This document shows, piece by piece, positions 1 to 10,930 of a stretch of 64,000 nt of DNA. Origin of the DNA: Nyssa sinensis (lineage: Eukaryota; Streptophyta; Magnoliopsida; Cornales; Nyssaceae); the NCBI GenBank assembly GCA_008638375.1, contig CM018043.1, positions 58,223,510-58,287,509 of the forward strand. The letters run 5' to 3'. The notes beneath the pieces were generated by a model. That model searched no databases and was not told the origin of the DNA. It saw only the letters and a list, made by a program, of their open reading frames with translations. Both the position numbers and the translations under genes were made by a program. The first letter of the stretch is position 1; each line of letters opens with the position of its first letter.

Positions 1-720
1 AAAAAATTAGCTCAATAAATAAATTCACCCTAAATTAACAAAAATAAAAAAAAAACTAAAATTAAAACATTCAATTTAAATTACAATTTCAAATTTAATT
101 AATTAAAAAAAGTATAAATTAAAAAAATTAGCTCAATATATAAATTCACCCTAAATTAACAAAAATAAAAAAATAAACTAAAATTAAAACATTCAATTTA
201 AATTACAATTTCAAATTTAATTAAATAGAAAAAAATTCTTCAATTATAAAAATTAGCTAAATAAATAAATTCACCTTAAATTAACAAAAATAAATAAATA
301 AACTAAAATTAAGACATTCAATTTAAATTACAAAAATTAAATTAATTAAAAAATTAATTTAAATTCTAAATAATAATTAACTAAAATAGAAAAAAATTCT
401 TCAATTATAAAAATTATCTAAATAAATAAATTCACCCTAAATTAACAAAAATAAATAAATAAACTAAAATTAAGACATTCAATTTAAATTACAAAAATTA
501 AATTAATTAAAAAATTAATTTAAATTCTAAATAACAATTAACTAAAATAGAAAAAAAATTCTTCAATTATAAAAATTATCTAAATAAATAAATTCACCCT
601 AAATTAACAAAAATATATAAATAAATAAATAAGCTAAAATTAAAACATTCAATTTAAATTACAAAAATTCAATTAATTTAAAATCTAAAACAATTAACTA
701 ATGTAAAACACTTATTTTAA
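1..720. repeat. AT-rich tandem repeat, about five units
   Basis: The landmark TTCACC(C/T)TAAATTAACAAAAA occurs at 24, 145, 270, 431 and 593, giving steps of about 121, 125, 161 and 162 bases. The later units are longer because they carry an extra AATTAATTTAAATTCTAAATAA-type segment. The related element at 28.9 kb has only two units (29169 and 29313), so the array has expanded or contracted inside the transposon. Confidence 0.75.
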
Positions 721-730
721 ATGAGTATCT

Positions 731-735
<5 letters not shown>

Positions 736-773
<38 letters not shown>
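736..773. repeat. (TA)n microsatellite
   Basis: Uninterrupted TA dinucleotides between the tandem array and the pyrimidine-rich part of the transposon copy. Confidence 0.9.
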
Positions 774-776
<3 letters not shown>

Positions 777-1317
777 GCCAAACATGAGGGAGCCAAATAG
801 AGACGGCTCTGTATTTCTTTCCCCCCCTCCCTTGCACTCGTTCTTCTCCTTCCCGTTGCGCCTCCTCCTCCTTCCCCTTCTTCTCTACGCCTCGTTCCCC
901 TTTCCCTCCCTCTGTGCCTTCTTTTTCAGATTTGTCATCACCAACCACAAGGTTTGAAGAAAAATCAGGAGCAAGAAAAGTTACTTACAGCAATTTTCAC
1001 GGCAAACGATTTTCCGACCTTTGGTAAATTTTCTCTTTCAAAATATCATTGTCTTTATGTATTTATAGAATTTTTTGGTTGAATTTTTGTGATTGAATAG
1101 AGCCGTTGAGAGAACAGTAAAACCTGAAAATGGCAGAATGGTTCTATGCAACCTCTCCAGAGTTTGAAAAATTGTCACCTAAGACCATTGCTCCCATTTT
1201 TCAACCCTTGATGTCACCTCCGTTGGAATTCAAAATAGTAGAATTTGAAGTGACATTTTAACAATTATAAGCAGTTATTGGTTTGCCACCCTGATGCAAC
1301 TCCCCCTAGTTGCTCTA

Positions 1318-3853
1318 AGGGTCACTTGGCTGACGATTTCTTGCCCTGAATCGACGGACCTTTTTGAATTCTGTATGATCTTACCTAAACCAACCAGCCC
1401 ACTCCCCCATATAAGAAAAATGAGCATTGACTTTTTATTATTATAGTTGTTAAAATTTTAATATTTTACTTTTGCCTCCAAGTATGTAACGTTGAAAAGC
1501 AGTTGTCTTTCTTTTTAATTGTTTTTCAACCATGTTGTAAAGCATATCAACCACAATCATTGGATGGCGCTATTTGCGCTCTCTCCATGTTTGTGAAGCA
1601 TATCAACCACAATCATTTTTTTTTTTTAAATATTTGGTTATAAAATTAAAAATTTTAAAAGTATAAAAATTTAATATTAATTAAAATATTTTTTTGATAA
1701 TGGAATTTGAAAGATAATGGAAATAGTATACTGCAACAGAAGGGCAATAACGTCATAAAATTTTAAAAATATTATGATAGAGCGCCTCAGGATAAATGGG
1801 AGCGCCAACAGTGCCATCTTCTTCTTCTTGTGTTTTTTTCTCCATTTTTTAAGTCCATACTGGTCATGCGAAACACGTGCAAAAAGGCGCAAGTGCAAGT
1901 GGGAACGAGTAGATTGAAACACGTGCACACGTGAGTAAATTTTGTAGGTTATTCCATGATTTGGCATGACTACGAATCGCATAGGTGTCTGTGTAGATGG
2001 AGTTGGGGGAGGTGGCAGACCGGCAGCTGCCCGCAGAGCACAGTGAAGAAGAAAAGTACAACGTTACAATAAGACAGGCAGGTAAATGTAGATACTGGTC
2101 ATTTATAATCTCCCAATGATTCTTAAATGAGAGCAGCCTGGGACTTCGCAGGAACGAGGCACGTGACTTCAAGCGTTTTAACAGACGATGTTAAATTGAT
2201 GTTGCATTTTTTTGTCTTAGCACATCGTATGTTCTTTAGCACAATATTGTCCACTTTGCTGCCCGTAGATCTTATGGCTTATGGCTTTGTTTTTTCAAGG
2301 GAGGAAAATGTCTTATGTAAGAAGAGAGCAGTCTATGACTTATGAGCGACGTCAGTGCCCGACTCCTAACCGATGTAAAATGCAAAGTGGCACAATACAA
2401 GCCATGGAAGGAAGGTGCAGGTCATTCATTGACAAATGGAATCGTGTACAATAATTGATGTCAGAGGGGGCCCATTTCTAGACACAGTTACTATTGCTGT
2501 AATGAAAAATTATTTATTGGTCTGCCAGAACAACGAGTGTGCGTCACATTAATAAATTATGTAGGCCATACCAATAATTTTATTAATGTGTTGCCCATTT
2601 TATGGGCAGAGTGTAATGCACATACATGCTCTTAATGATTTGTTTGATTACATATTGCTTATAATGGTTTGTTTGATTACATTTCCAAATTGTAATCAAA
2701 ATTCTATTTTATGGGGAAAATTAGTAGTTGGAATTGGAAGTCTTTTTTCGAGTACTGCATATTGGTGAATGCTTCAGTTTGTGCTGAATAAGGCTATCTT
2801 AGTGAGTATAGTAATAATACATGTTCTTTCTTGATTTTTTCTGTGTGCGCGCGCGCGCGTTCTTATTTCTTAATACAATGGAAGCAGAGACTCCCGTACA
2901 AATTTTAGTGACCATTGAGTCTAGGTATGTATATATCAAACCTGGGCTCTCTGCATGATACCAGTTGAATTTTGCTGTCTTATTCTAGTTTGAGAAAGAG
3001 ATTGGACATCTAAAATTATTAGCCTTAAATTTGGCTTCTTTATTTTCATTTTAATATTTTTGAGCTACCTTGCTTTTTCTTCTTCACCCCAACAGTTCTC
3101 AGGTACAATCACTTTTCAAGAATTTGGAATGCATTACCAGCTCTTCTTCTTCATTTTCTTTCCTTCATTCTTGTTTTACATTTCATTGACGTGCTTCCTT
3201 TCTGAAAGAGAAGAGGAAGGGTAATTGACAATCATTTCAACAACTTTCCATCAGCCTGCAGAATCCTATTTCCCATTTCTTGCATTCTGTGTCTTAACCC
3301 CCTCTTGAATATCTTGCAAAAATCCATTTCAAGCTGCTCTAATTTATTATTATTTTCAACATCTTGATTTTCAAGGAGGAATTGTTCATCTTTCACAACA
3401 GAAAGTGGGAAAATGATGCTTTTGTAAAGCTGTGAAATTTGAAAGAATTTCGGCGTTATACAAACAGCCCCCTTCAATTTCAACTTTGAAGTTTTCTTTT
3501 CTTAAGCCATCAAGATTCAAATGTGGCATAGTTTAATGAAAAAATCACTTTAATCTCTTGAAAATTTAGGTGATTACCAGTGGAGAATGAAGACAATTTT
3601 CAAATCTTTATTGAAATTACTTATACACCTGATATATTATAATAGAATAGTCATTCAAGCTTCCATATAATCTCATGGATATCTGACAGAACATAAATTA
3701 AGTTTCCAACCATGTGACAACTTAATGTATTATATTTTAGGACTAAGTGTGAACTTCTTCCCATGATATTCTGTTTCGAATCACTTATTTAAACGCATTC
3801 CTTTGTTAGGAATGTGAGAGGGGTTCCTTGGAGGTTGACAAAGAAGTTTCAGA
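1318..3853. other. Intergenic DNA and probable 5' region of the PILS gene
   Basis: No coding exon recognised. It holds a direct repeat of AGCATATCAACCACAATCAT (1541-1560 and 1597-1616), four CACGTG motifs (1874-2165), a short inverted repeat CACATTAATAAA...TTTATTAATGTG (2545-2590), and a GCGCGCGC stretch near 2850. The PILS start codon follows TTTCAG by one base, which suggests a 5' UTR intron ending at 3852, with the noncoding first exon somewhere in this stretch. Confidence 0.5.
1874..2165. promoter_or_regulatory. Cluster of four G-box (CACGTG) motifs
   Basis: CACGTG occurs at 1874-1879, 1920-1925, 1928-1933 and 2160-2165. The palindrome is the core site for plant bHLH and bZIP factors such as PIFs and HY5. 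It lies 1.7-2.0 kb upstream of the PILS start codon; if the gene has a noncoding first exon, the distance to the transcription start would be shorter. Function is inferred from motif density only. Confidence 0.35.
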
Positions 3854-6800
3854 ATGGGATTCCTGGATTTGTTTGTTGTAGCACTCATGCCAGTTCTGGA
3901 AACATTGTTGGTTACCGCTGTCGGCTTATTGCTTGCACTAGATCAGGTTACTCTATTAGGTCCAGTTGCGAGGCAACATTTGAACAAAGTAAGTTATTGT
4001 TATACTTCTTCTTCTTCTTATCTTGATTGAGGAACAATGCGAGTTATTAATTATAATTATAATTATTTCTTGTGTTTGAAGTTCAGTGTTCATATAGCAT
4101 TTCTATTATTACAACACTGTACTCTACCAAGTGATTAAAATTTCACTCTCCAACTATGAAAAAACTACACCAACCGATCCACGAAGGACTAACAAAGGCA
4201 CTTCACTTTGTGATTGTGAACAGCTGGTGTTTTTTGTGTTTACTCCCTCACTTGTGGCTAGCAACCTGGCTGATACAATCACAGCAAGTAACATTGTTTC
4301 TTTGTGAGTTCAATTTCTGTTTATACTCTTCTCTTACTTCAATTAGGGTGGAGTTGTTGTTCCTAATTTCAAGTTCATCTTTGATATTTCATTTTATTTT
4401 ACTTGCTAACTTTCTGTTTTATGCATAGGTGGTTCATGCCAGTGAATATCCTTCTCACATTTATTATTGGTTCAGCACTTGGATGGATTCTAGTAAAAAT
4501 TACTAGAACATCTCGACAGTTGCATGGTCTTGTTATTGGCTGCTGTGCTGCAGGTAGATAGAAATCTATAAATTTTAACTTCAAATTACCAATTTTTATT
4601 CACTTCCACCATTCAACAACTCATAATCAGATATTAGGAACTAACTTAAATATGTTTAATGGAATGAAAATGAGAGAATTTACAATCCTCATCCTTGCAG
4701 CAAGTTAGTAAACATGATTTGAATCCATTCTATTTGAAATGGATTTTTCTCCATCAGAATTATTATGGATACATACATATTAAGTGTGATTATTTTCTAG
4801 AACATCAGAAACTGCATCAGAAATGGGAAACAAGAGGAATTATTTTGTCAAGAAAATTTGCAGCCAGTATTGCTGATGTACTCATTGTTCTTTCAGAAAT
4901 AACAATAGGATACAAAGAAGGCACTCACATCTCAAGGGCCACTTACCTATATATATATATATATCTTCCTCTTCTTAAATTTTCTAGGTTGAGGAGAAAG
5001 CATGAGATGCAACCAGATTGAGGGACTGTCCCACGCTATGTGATACAAGCAGCCAAATACCATCACACTATTAGGAAAAGATTTTACACATACCATTATA
5101 TATCTTGCATGTAGCTTACGACAATGTGACAAATTATAGAGTACTCATGGCACCTAAACTTACTACAATTATTATTTCCTTCCCTTTTTTTTCCCTTCAG
5201 CGACATAGATTGATTTCTAAATCAAGTCTGCGAATCATGGCTATTAGTCCTTTTTTGCTGAAAATGATATAAAGAAAAATGAGTGCATTATGCTGGATTA
5301 CAAACCTTTAGGAGTGACATGATTCTGCATTGTGTTACCTAATACCTCTAAGAAGCATATTCCTTTGATTATAATTGGAATCAACAGATTAACATTCTGC
5401 AATTATCTAGCCATCTGTTGAAAAAGTTGTCGATCATTTTCTTTTTTTGCGGGGTTGATCTGCACAGGAAATTTGGGAAACTTGCTTCTCATTATCATCC
5501 CAGCAGTTTGTGAGGAGAGCAATAGTCCATTTGGAGATTCATCGACCTGCTCAACAGATGGAGTGGCTTATGCATCTCTCTCTATGGCGGTAATATATAT
5601 GATTTTGATTTTATAACTGCAAAAAAAAAAAAAAAAAGTTACATGCATAATATGACCTGTAACATGTTTGCACAATCTCTCTGCTAACATGCTCTTCCTT
5701 TTAGTTTCTGTGTAATGTATAAATAAAGTCCACCTTTTTTTATGTTGTGTCTGCAGGAATAGAGGTTCTTTAGTAAGTGTTAAAAAATTAATAATGTCGG
5801 ATTCATTTTAATCATTCCTCATTTTGGTACTCCAGATAGGAGCTGTTTATATTTGGTCTTATGTATATAACATCGTACGGGTATATGGAAAAAAGAGCAA
5901 TGGAGACATCAATATAGATGACTCCAAAATCAGCATACAGTCTTCCAGAGAAACCTCAGAAATAGATTCAGAGAGCTGCACAGAAGCACTACTGACAAAG
6001 GATTGCCCAAGCTCTGAGGACCATGAAGTTCAAGCTGAACTGTCTCACACTGAATCAGAGAATGAGGTGAAGGTTTATTTTTTCCTTTTTTCCTAGTAAT
6101 ATTAATATGATCTATCATAGATTTGATAACTTTCCTCTGATTTTTGCTTTCTTTCTCCTCATGAATAAGGGTACATTGTTATAAGAGAATCATGATACCA
6201 ATCACAAATCTCTTACCTACACAGAGAAATTCTTGAGTTTGAATGAGAGGATGAGACTTCCCATTGTGCCTACTCCATGAACCTATAATTGTAGCACCCA
6301 ATCTGATATAAAATAGTGTGTGAAAAAATTGTAGAGTTGAGTTTGCTTTCTACTATTGTAGAAATTGTGGTATAATATATTATTTTATTTGTTTGTTGTA
6401 TATTGAAGATCTTTCATATATTTTGACTTTCAAGAGAACTTATAACACTGCTGTATACTTATAAAGATCTGTTAACAGGGGCCTGTTTTCAAGAAAATTT
6501 GGCAGCACGTGAAGAATTTTGCAGAAAAGATCAACTTGAAGATGTTGTTTGCACCCTCGACTATTGCGACTGTATGATCTTATTGTTATGTATTCTGCAA
6601 TAAAAGTTACATCCTTTTATTTCTAATCCAGCAAGGTGGTCATTTCTGACATGCTCATTTTCATCTTAAAATCAACTATGAACTCTATCATTGATAATGT
6701 TAATAAAAAGAAAAGGTCTGAGGATATAACTAACTGTGTATCACCAATCTACCTCGTGGTTATAGTTAGGTGCATATCTAACATAACTGAAATTTGAAAC

Positions 6801-8380
6801 TGAGCTGCTCCCTTATTTGCAGATTTGTGACTGAGGGTTCTCCAGCTTAACATGCTCATTTTTTTTCTGTCATAGATTATTGGGCTTTTCATTGGAATTA
6901 TCTCTCCAGTACGAAAAATAATGATTGGTGATAGTGCTCCTCTTCGTGTGATCGAGAGTTCTGCATCTTTGCTGGGGTAAGGAATTCTACTGTAGACTCC
7001 ATTTAGCTCCTGATGATTGAAGCTTGGTTTGATTCTGTTATATCATATTTTTGGCTCTAAGATCTTCTTCATCTGATTAGTATATCTGCAACTTGTTCCT
7101 AACTTTTTTGGGTAAGAACTAAACCTAAAATGGAGTATTGACCCAAAGTTCTAAAAGTAGAAAATATGAAGATTCACAACACCATTTATGCCAACCTGTT
7201 GGCATTTTCTCATAAAATTCATGGCTTGTTCTTTTCCATCACTTGTAAATTTTTGATATTATGTTAATGATCTCTTCTCTTTGCCCTGTCTGATCTGCTG
7301 AAGGGAGGCAACAGTCCCATCCATCACACTAATAATGGGAGCAAACCTTCTTAGAGGTATTTCTATACATGTTTTGATTTGTTCCATGCTTACCTCAGGG
7401 GTTAGCCTGTTTGTGGTTTCCTCTTAAAACTGGTAACGCATGTTTTTATGTTTTTTAGTTTTGATCTTTCAAATACTTCTCTAATTTATCTTTCAGGTTT
7501 GAAGACGTCGAGAGTAGGCCTTTGGGTTATTATAGGGGTCCAAGTAGTTCGGTATATTGCCTTGCCTCTGCTGGGTGTTGTAGTTGTTAAAGCTGCGTGC
7601 CATTTTGGCTTGGTGGGATCTGACTCGTTATATCAGTTTGTTCTTCTGATTCAATATGCACTTCCATCTGCAATGGCCATCGGTAAAATTTGTTTGTTTG
7701 ATCTGCCATTTTCCTTTCTTTTTGGCAGCTTAAGTCCTTTGCTTTCTCCCCCTCTTAAACTAAAGTACATTTGGATTTGGTGCAAACCATTCAAACTTAA
7801 AATGAGCCATTTGCATCAATTAAAAGTTGATTGATACCACCACCACTCAAGTTTTATGCACACTGGCAATGTAACGGTTGCCCTTCTTACAATTACAGTA
7901 AAAAAATGGTGATGAACAAAGATTCTTGCAATATGCAAAAGAGCTGTTAGTTGTTAAACAAGATGGTTACACTTGTTTTGGAGCCAAAATCCAGTAGAGG
8001 AGAGAAAATAAAAGATAGAATTAATTAGATGCTTGACCTTGCCATAATGTTTCAAAATACACAAGCCTCCATCACAAGGAACTTTTTCTGTGGAACAATT
8101 TCTATATGTAAACATTATTCATTTTAAGAGGAAGAAAGATGGGACAAGGGAATTCTTTTTCTTTACAATTCTAGATCACAGAAAAATTTGAATTACTTTG
8201 GTTAATAGTTTCTAACTCTTTGAGTTTTTTTCCTTTATTTCCACATATTTGACAGGTACAATTACGCAGTTGTTTGAGGTTGGTGCGAGTGAATGTTCTG
8301 TTATCATGCTATGGAATTATGCCTTGGCATCAGTCTCCCTCACGCTTTGGTCGACCTACTTTATGTGGCTTGTGTCCTGA
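3854..8380 (+). CDS. PILS: PIN-LIKES (PILS) auxin efflux carrier family protein
   Basis: Membrane carrier of the auxin efflux carrier family; characterised PILS proteins sit in the endoplasmic reticulum and limit nuclear auxin signalling. Ten coding exons fit with consistent phase: 3854-3988, 4224-4303, 4429-4553, 5468-5589, 5836-6066, 6479-6571, 6876-6976, 7304-7356, 7497-7682 and 8256-8380, giving 416 residues, normal for the family. The start MGFLDLFVVALMPVLETLL opens the first hydrophobic block. Family landmarks are GCCAAGNLGN (across exons 3/4), the stretch around STDGVAYASLSMA, a hydrophilic acidic loop (about residues 172-240, exon 5) that separates the two membrane halves, and the C-terminal half from IIGLFIGIISPVRK to the final TLWSTYFMWLVS. 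Exon 5 could alternatively end at 6072, adding two residues. Intron 9 (7683-8255) and intron 4 contain nothing recognisable. I cannot say which PILS subgroup this is. Confidence 0.93.
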
Positions 8381-8519
8381 ATTTTTATGTTTATTTTTTC
8401 ATTATTATTATTTTTTTTAACTTTCTGGCGAGAGCAATGGGTATTTCCATCAAATTGATTTACACTACATAAAAAAAAAAGGTATTTGAGATTGTAATGT
8501 TGCTGCCATAAAATAAAAC

Positions 8520-8569
<50 letters not shown>

Positions 8570-9826
8570 TTGTAATGTTGCTATATATATATATTGTAAG
8601 TCATTGGATTGAATTGTTGGCATAATATTACAGCAGAGGCATTGTCTTAGCTTGTGCTTTTTGCTTCACATCTCTTTCTGTCTCTGCTAAATTATTTATT
8701 TTCAGTTACAGGGTATTGAGAGCTATATCATGTGAATGTTAAATGAGTTGTCAAAGTTTGAATCATGTATAAATGTCACACATTATTTTTGCTGTAGTGG
8801 CATGGGCATCTCAATAATTTACATTGGGCATTCACAGAAGAATTTCCTTGATACAAAGTGCAGTTGAGTGTGAGTTTCCTTCCTATGCCTTTCCCACAGA
8901 TACAGAAAGTGAAACCTCTCACTGAAGAAGTGCAGGTTTGATTAGTTGAGTTTTGGCCATAAAAAATAAAGGAAGATCATTAAATGTTTCTGTGGAGTCT
9001 AAAAATATATTTGGAATTGAGAAAAGAAGGAAGGGGAAATAGTTATTTTCTTTTATTGGGTTCAGAAGAGAAAATTGAAGAAAATAAAAAGAAGAGAAGA
9101 GCAAGGAAAAATAAAAGGAAAAAGAAAAGGGAAGAGAAAGGGGGTGGATTTTAAAAATTTTCTCTTCCCTCGTTTGATAGGAGGAGAAAAGAAAAACTTT
9201 CTTTTCTTTAATTGGTTGGAAGGAGAAGGTGAATGGATTTTAACTTCTATTTTTTTTTTTTATCTTCTCTTCTTGGATCTCTCATTCCGCACATATAAAC
9301 AAAACAATGCGTTAGGTTAACAAAAATTAAAACTTTATTTGGTTAGAAAGAAATGACTGATAGAAAGTGGCAGTGGCATGAAGTGAAGGGAATTAAGGAA
9401 AATGAAAGGAAACTAGATTTCTTTGCATCTATTTGTATATGATATTATGATGAATAAATTTCAAGAAAGTTTCTGGGAAGTTCCATATTGTAACTTGGAA
9501 AACATAAAAGTCCCAAGAAATTCTTTTATTTACCTAATTTTTCTTTATCCACATGAAAAACAATAATAGGCCTAAATAGACTTGCTTTGAATTAGTCATT
9601 TTTCAACATATTGCTTACATATATATATATATATATATGTTAAAAATTATTTTCTTTGTGTTTTATGCTGGAAAAATAAAGGTTTACTTTTTGAAAAACT
9701 CAAGGAATGTAGGAATCTTACTTTTATAAATATGTTCTTTTCTTTGAACAAAAACAAACTCCTGAAAAATAGAGTTGGTTTTCATTTTTCTACACTTTTC
9801 ACTACTCTACTCTTAACAAAATGCAG
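8381..9826. other. PILS 3' flank and intergenic DNA
   Basis: Contains the presumed 3' UTR, a (GA)n run (8524-8566), a purine-rich stretch (9060-9150) and a short (AT)n run near 9620. No exon of the second PILS copy other than the one at 9827 was found here. Confidence 0.5.
8524..8566. repeat. (GA)n microsatellite
   Basis: About 21 GA dinucleotides roughly 145 bases after the PILS stop codon, probably in or near the 3' UTR. Confidence 0.9.
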
Positions 9827-9882
9827 GGATGGAGCAGCAATCCCAACTGTCAACTTGGTAGTGGAAGGAAACCTTCTCAAAG
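9827..9882 (+). pseudogene. Orphan PILS-like exon (remnant of a tandem PILS duplicate)
   Basis: Between a good acceptor (ATGCAG before 9827) and a donor (GTAATT at 9883) the frame reads DGAAIPTVNLVVEGNLLKG. This corresponds to exon 8 of the intact PILS gene 2.5 kb upstream, which reads EATVPSITLIMGANLLRG. The remnant is 56 bases against 53, so it is one codon longer, and both exons have the same phase at both ends. The neighbouring exons 7 and 9 could not be found on either side. It therefore looks like a leftover of a second PILS gene, diverged well beyond recent duplication. An alternative is a distant alternative exon of the intact gene, which seems unlikely because it lies after the stop. 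Confidence 0.7.
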
Positions 9883-10004
9883 GTAATTTCAAATTCCATT
9901 ATAATATTCACCATGCATGCTTAACTTATATTAACTGGGAGGACCTTCCACTCTTATTTTGGAAGAGAAGGGTTTCATTTGTTTTGAAGATGGTACTTGC
10001 TTTT

Positions 10005-10395
10005 GAGTAAATTACATCTAATTTTTTTTTTTTTTTTTGATGTTTTTGACAATTATGCTGTTTTTTTTTTGAAGTTTTGGAAATTATAACAACTTTTTTT
10101 TTTGACAAATTACAATTACGCCCTCTCGCCAAATTTTTCTTCAAAATGATGCATTTTATGTTTTTTTTTTTTGCATTTTTTCATTTTGACCTAATTTTTT
10201 GAATTTTTTTTTATTTTTAAATAAATATTGATTAAATTTTTAAATTTATTTTTATATAAAATAAAAAGTCTTTAATTTTTTTAAAAAATTAGTTAAAATA
10301 AAAAAATATAAAAAATATTAAAAAATAGTTTCATTATTTTGAAGAAAAAAATTAAAAAATTGAGAGTAATTGTAGTTTAATATAAATTGTACAAA
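10005..10395. mobile_element. Foldback/MITE element, degraded copy
   Basis: The left arm (GAGTAAATTACA, then GAAGTTTTGGAAATTATAAC and TTCTTCAAAATGA) and the core TTTAAATAAATATTGATTAA match the copies at 27184-27700 and 39739-40193. The right arm is partial: it has GAAGAAAAAAATT and AATTGTAGTTTAAT but lacks the outer repeat seen in the others. Several T homopolymers interrupt the left arm. Confidence 0.6.
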
Positions 10396-10930
10396 AAGGC
10401 CAAATCACGGTAGAAGCAGGATGATGCTCCGCACCAAATGTTTTTCCCTTGGAGGCAGCGATCATATTTCCTCCTGACGGATGTTGGTCATCATTTCGAA
10501 TATCATGTAGATCTGACGGTCAGGTAACAAGCAATTCCTCCTGCTTCGATCAAACACGATATCATTGCCCTAAAACCTCCCCCTTCCAATTTACAACACC
10601 CCGGCTCTCTTCTTCCCAATCCTGCAACCTGCAACTATGCGTCTCTACAACACCAAGATTTAATCTTTAGAGTTCTTTACACAGAAACCCTAGTTGAAAC
10701 CGCGCCCATATTCTCTGCCTTCCCACTCTTATATGTGAAGCTGTCCGGTGGAAGATCCAGTTTCTGCAATCTTCGTCTATATTTATATGCACAAAGTCTG
10801 CGGTCAGTTGTTACTCTTTTTTGGCTATGCAAATGCTTTGTATGCTCATACTTTTCATCTGAAAATCTAGATATTAGTGGGCGTAGTGTTCTCAGTATTA
10901 TTATTTGGTTCAAAAGTAATTAGGCACGAA
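10396..10930 (+). other. Upstream region and presumed 5' UTR of the FRS gene
   Basis: GC content rises here compared with the flanking AT-rich element. Short frames were not accepted as genes. The frame of the FRS gene is open from 10877, but it has no ATG before 10931. Confidence 0.4.

Larger units (their letters stand above)
1..1317. mobile_element. Terminal-inverted-repeat element, copy 1 (left end outside window)
   Basis: The right part closely resembles the element at 28944-29996: the same AT-rich tandem units, then a pyrimidine-rich stretch (815-930), then a segment ending in GTTGCTCTA near 1317. The matching end of the second copy is GAGTTGCTCTTA, inverted relative to its own left end, so I read both as non-autonomous DNA transposons. 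The left end lies beyond base 1, so length and target duplication cannot be judged. Open frames inside are low-complexity (Lys/Glu/Gly-rich) and are not taken as genes. Confidence 0.6.

Noticed and set aside
8931..9340. Purine-rich region resembling the Tourist-like element at 49.9 kb
   Set aside because: Shares GGAAGG/GAAGAGAA composition and a TTGGTTGGAAGG word, but no pair of inverted ends was found.
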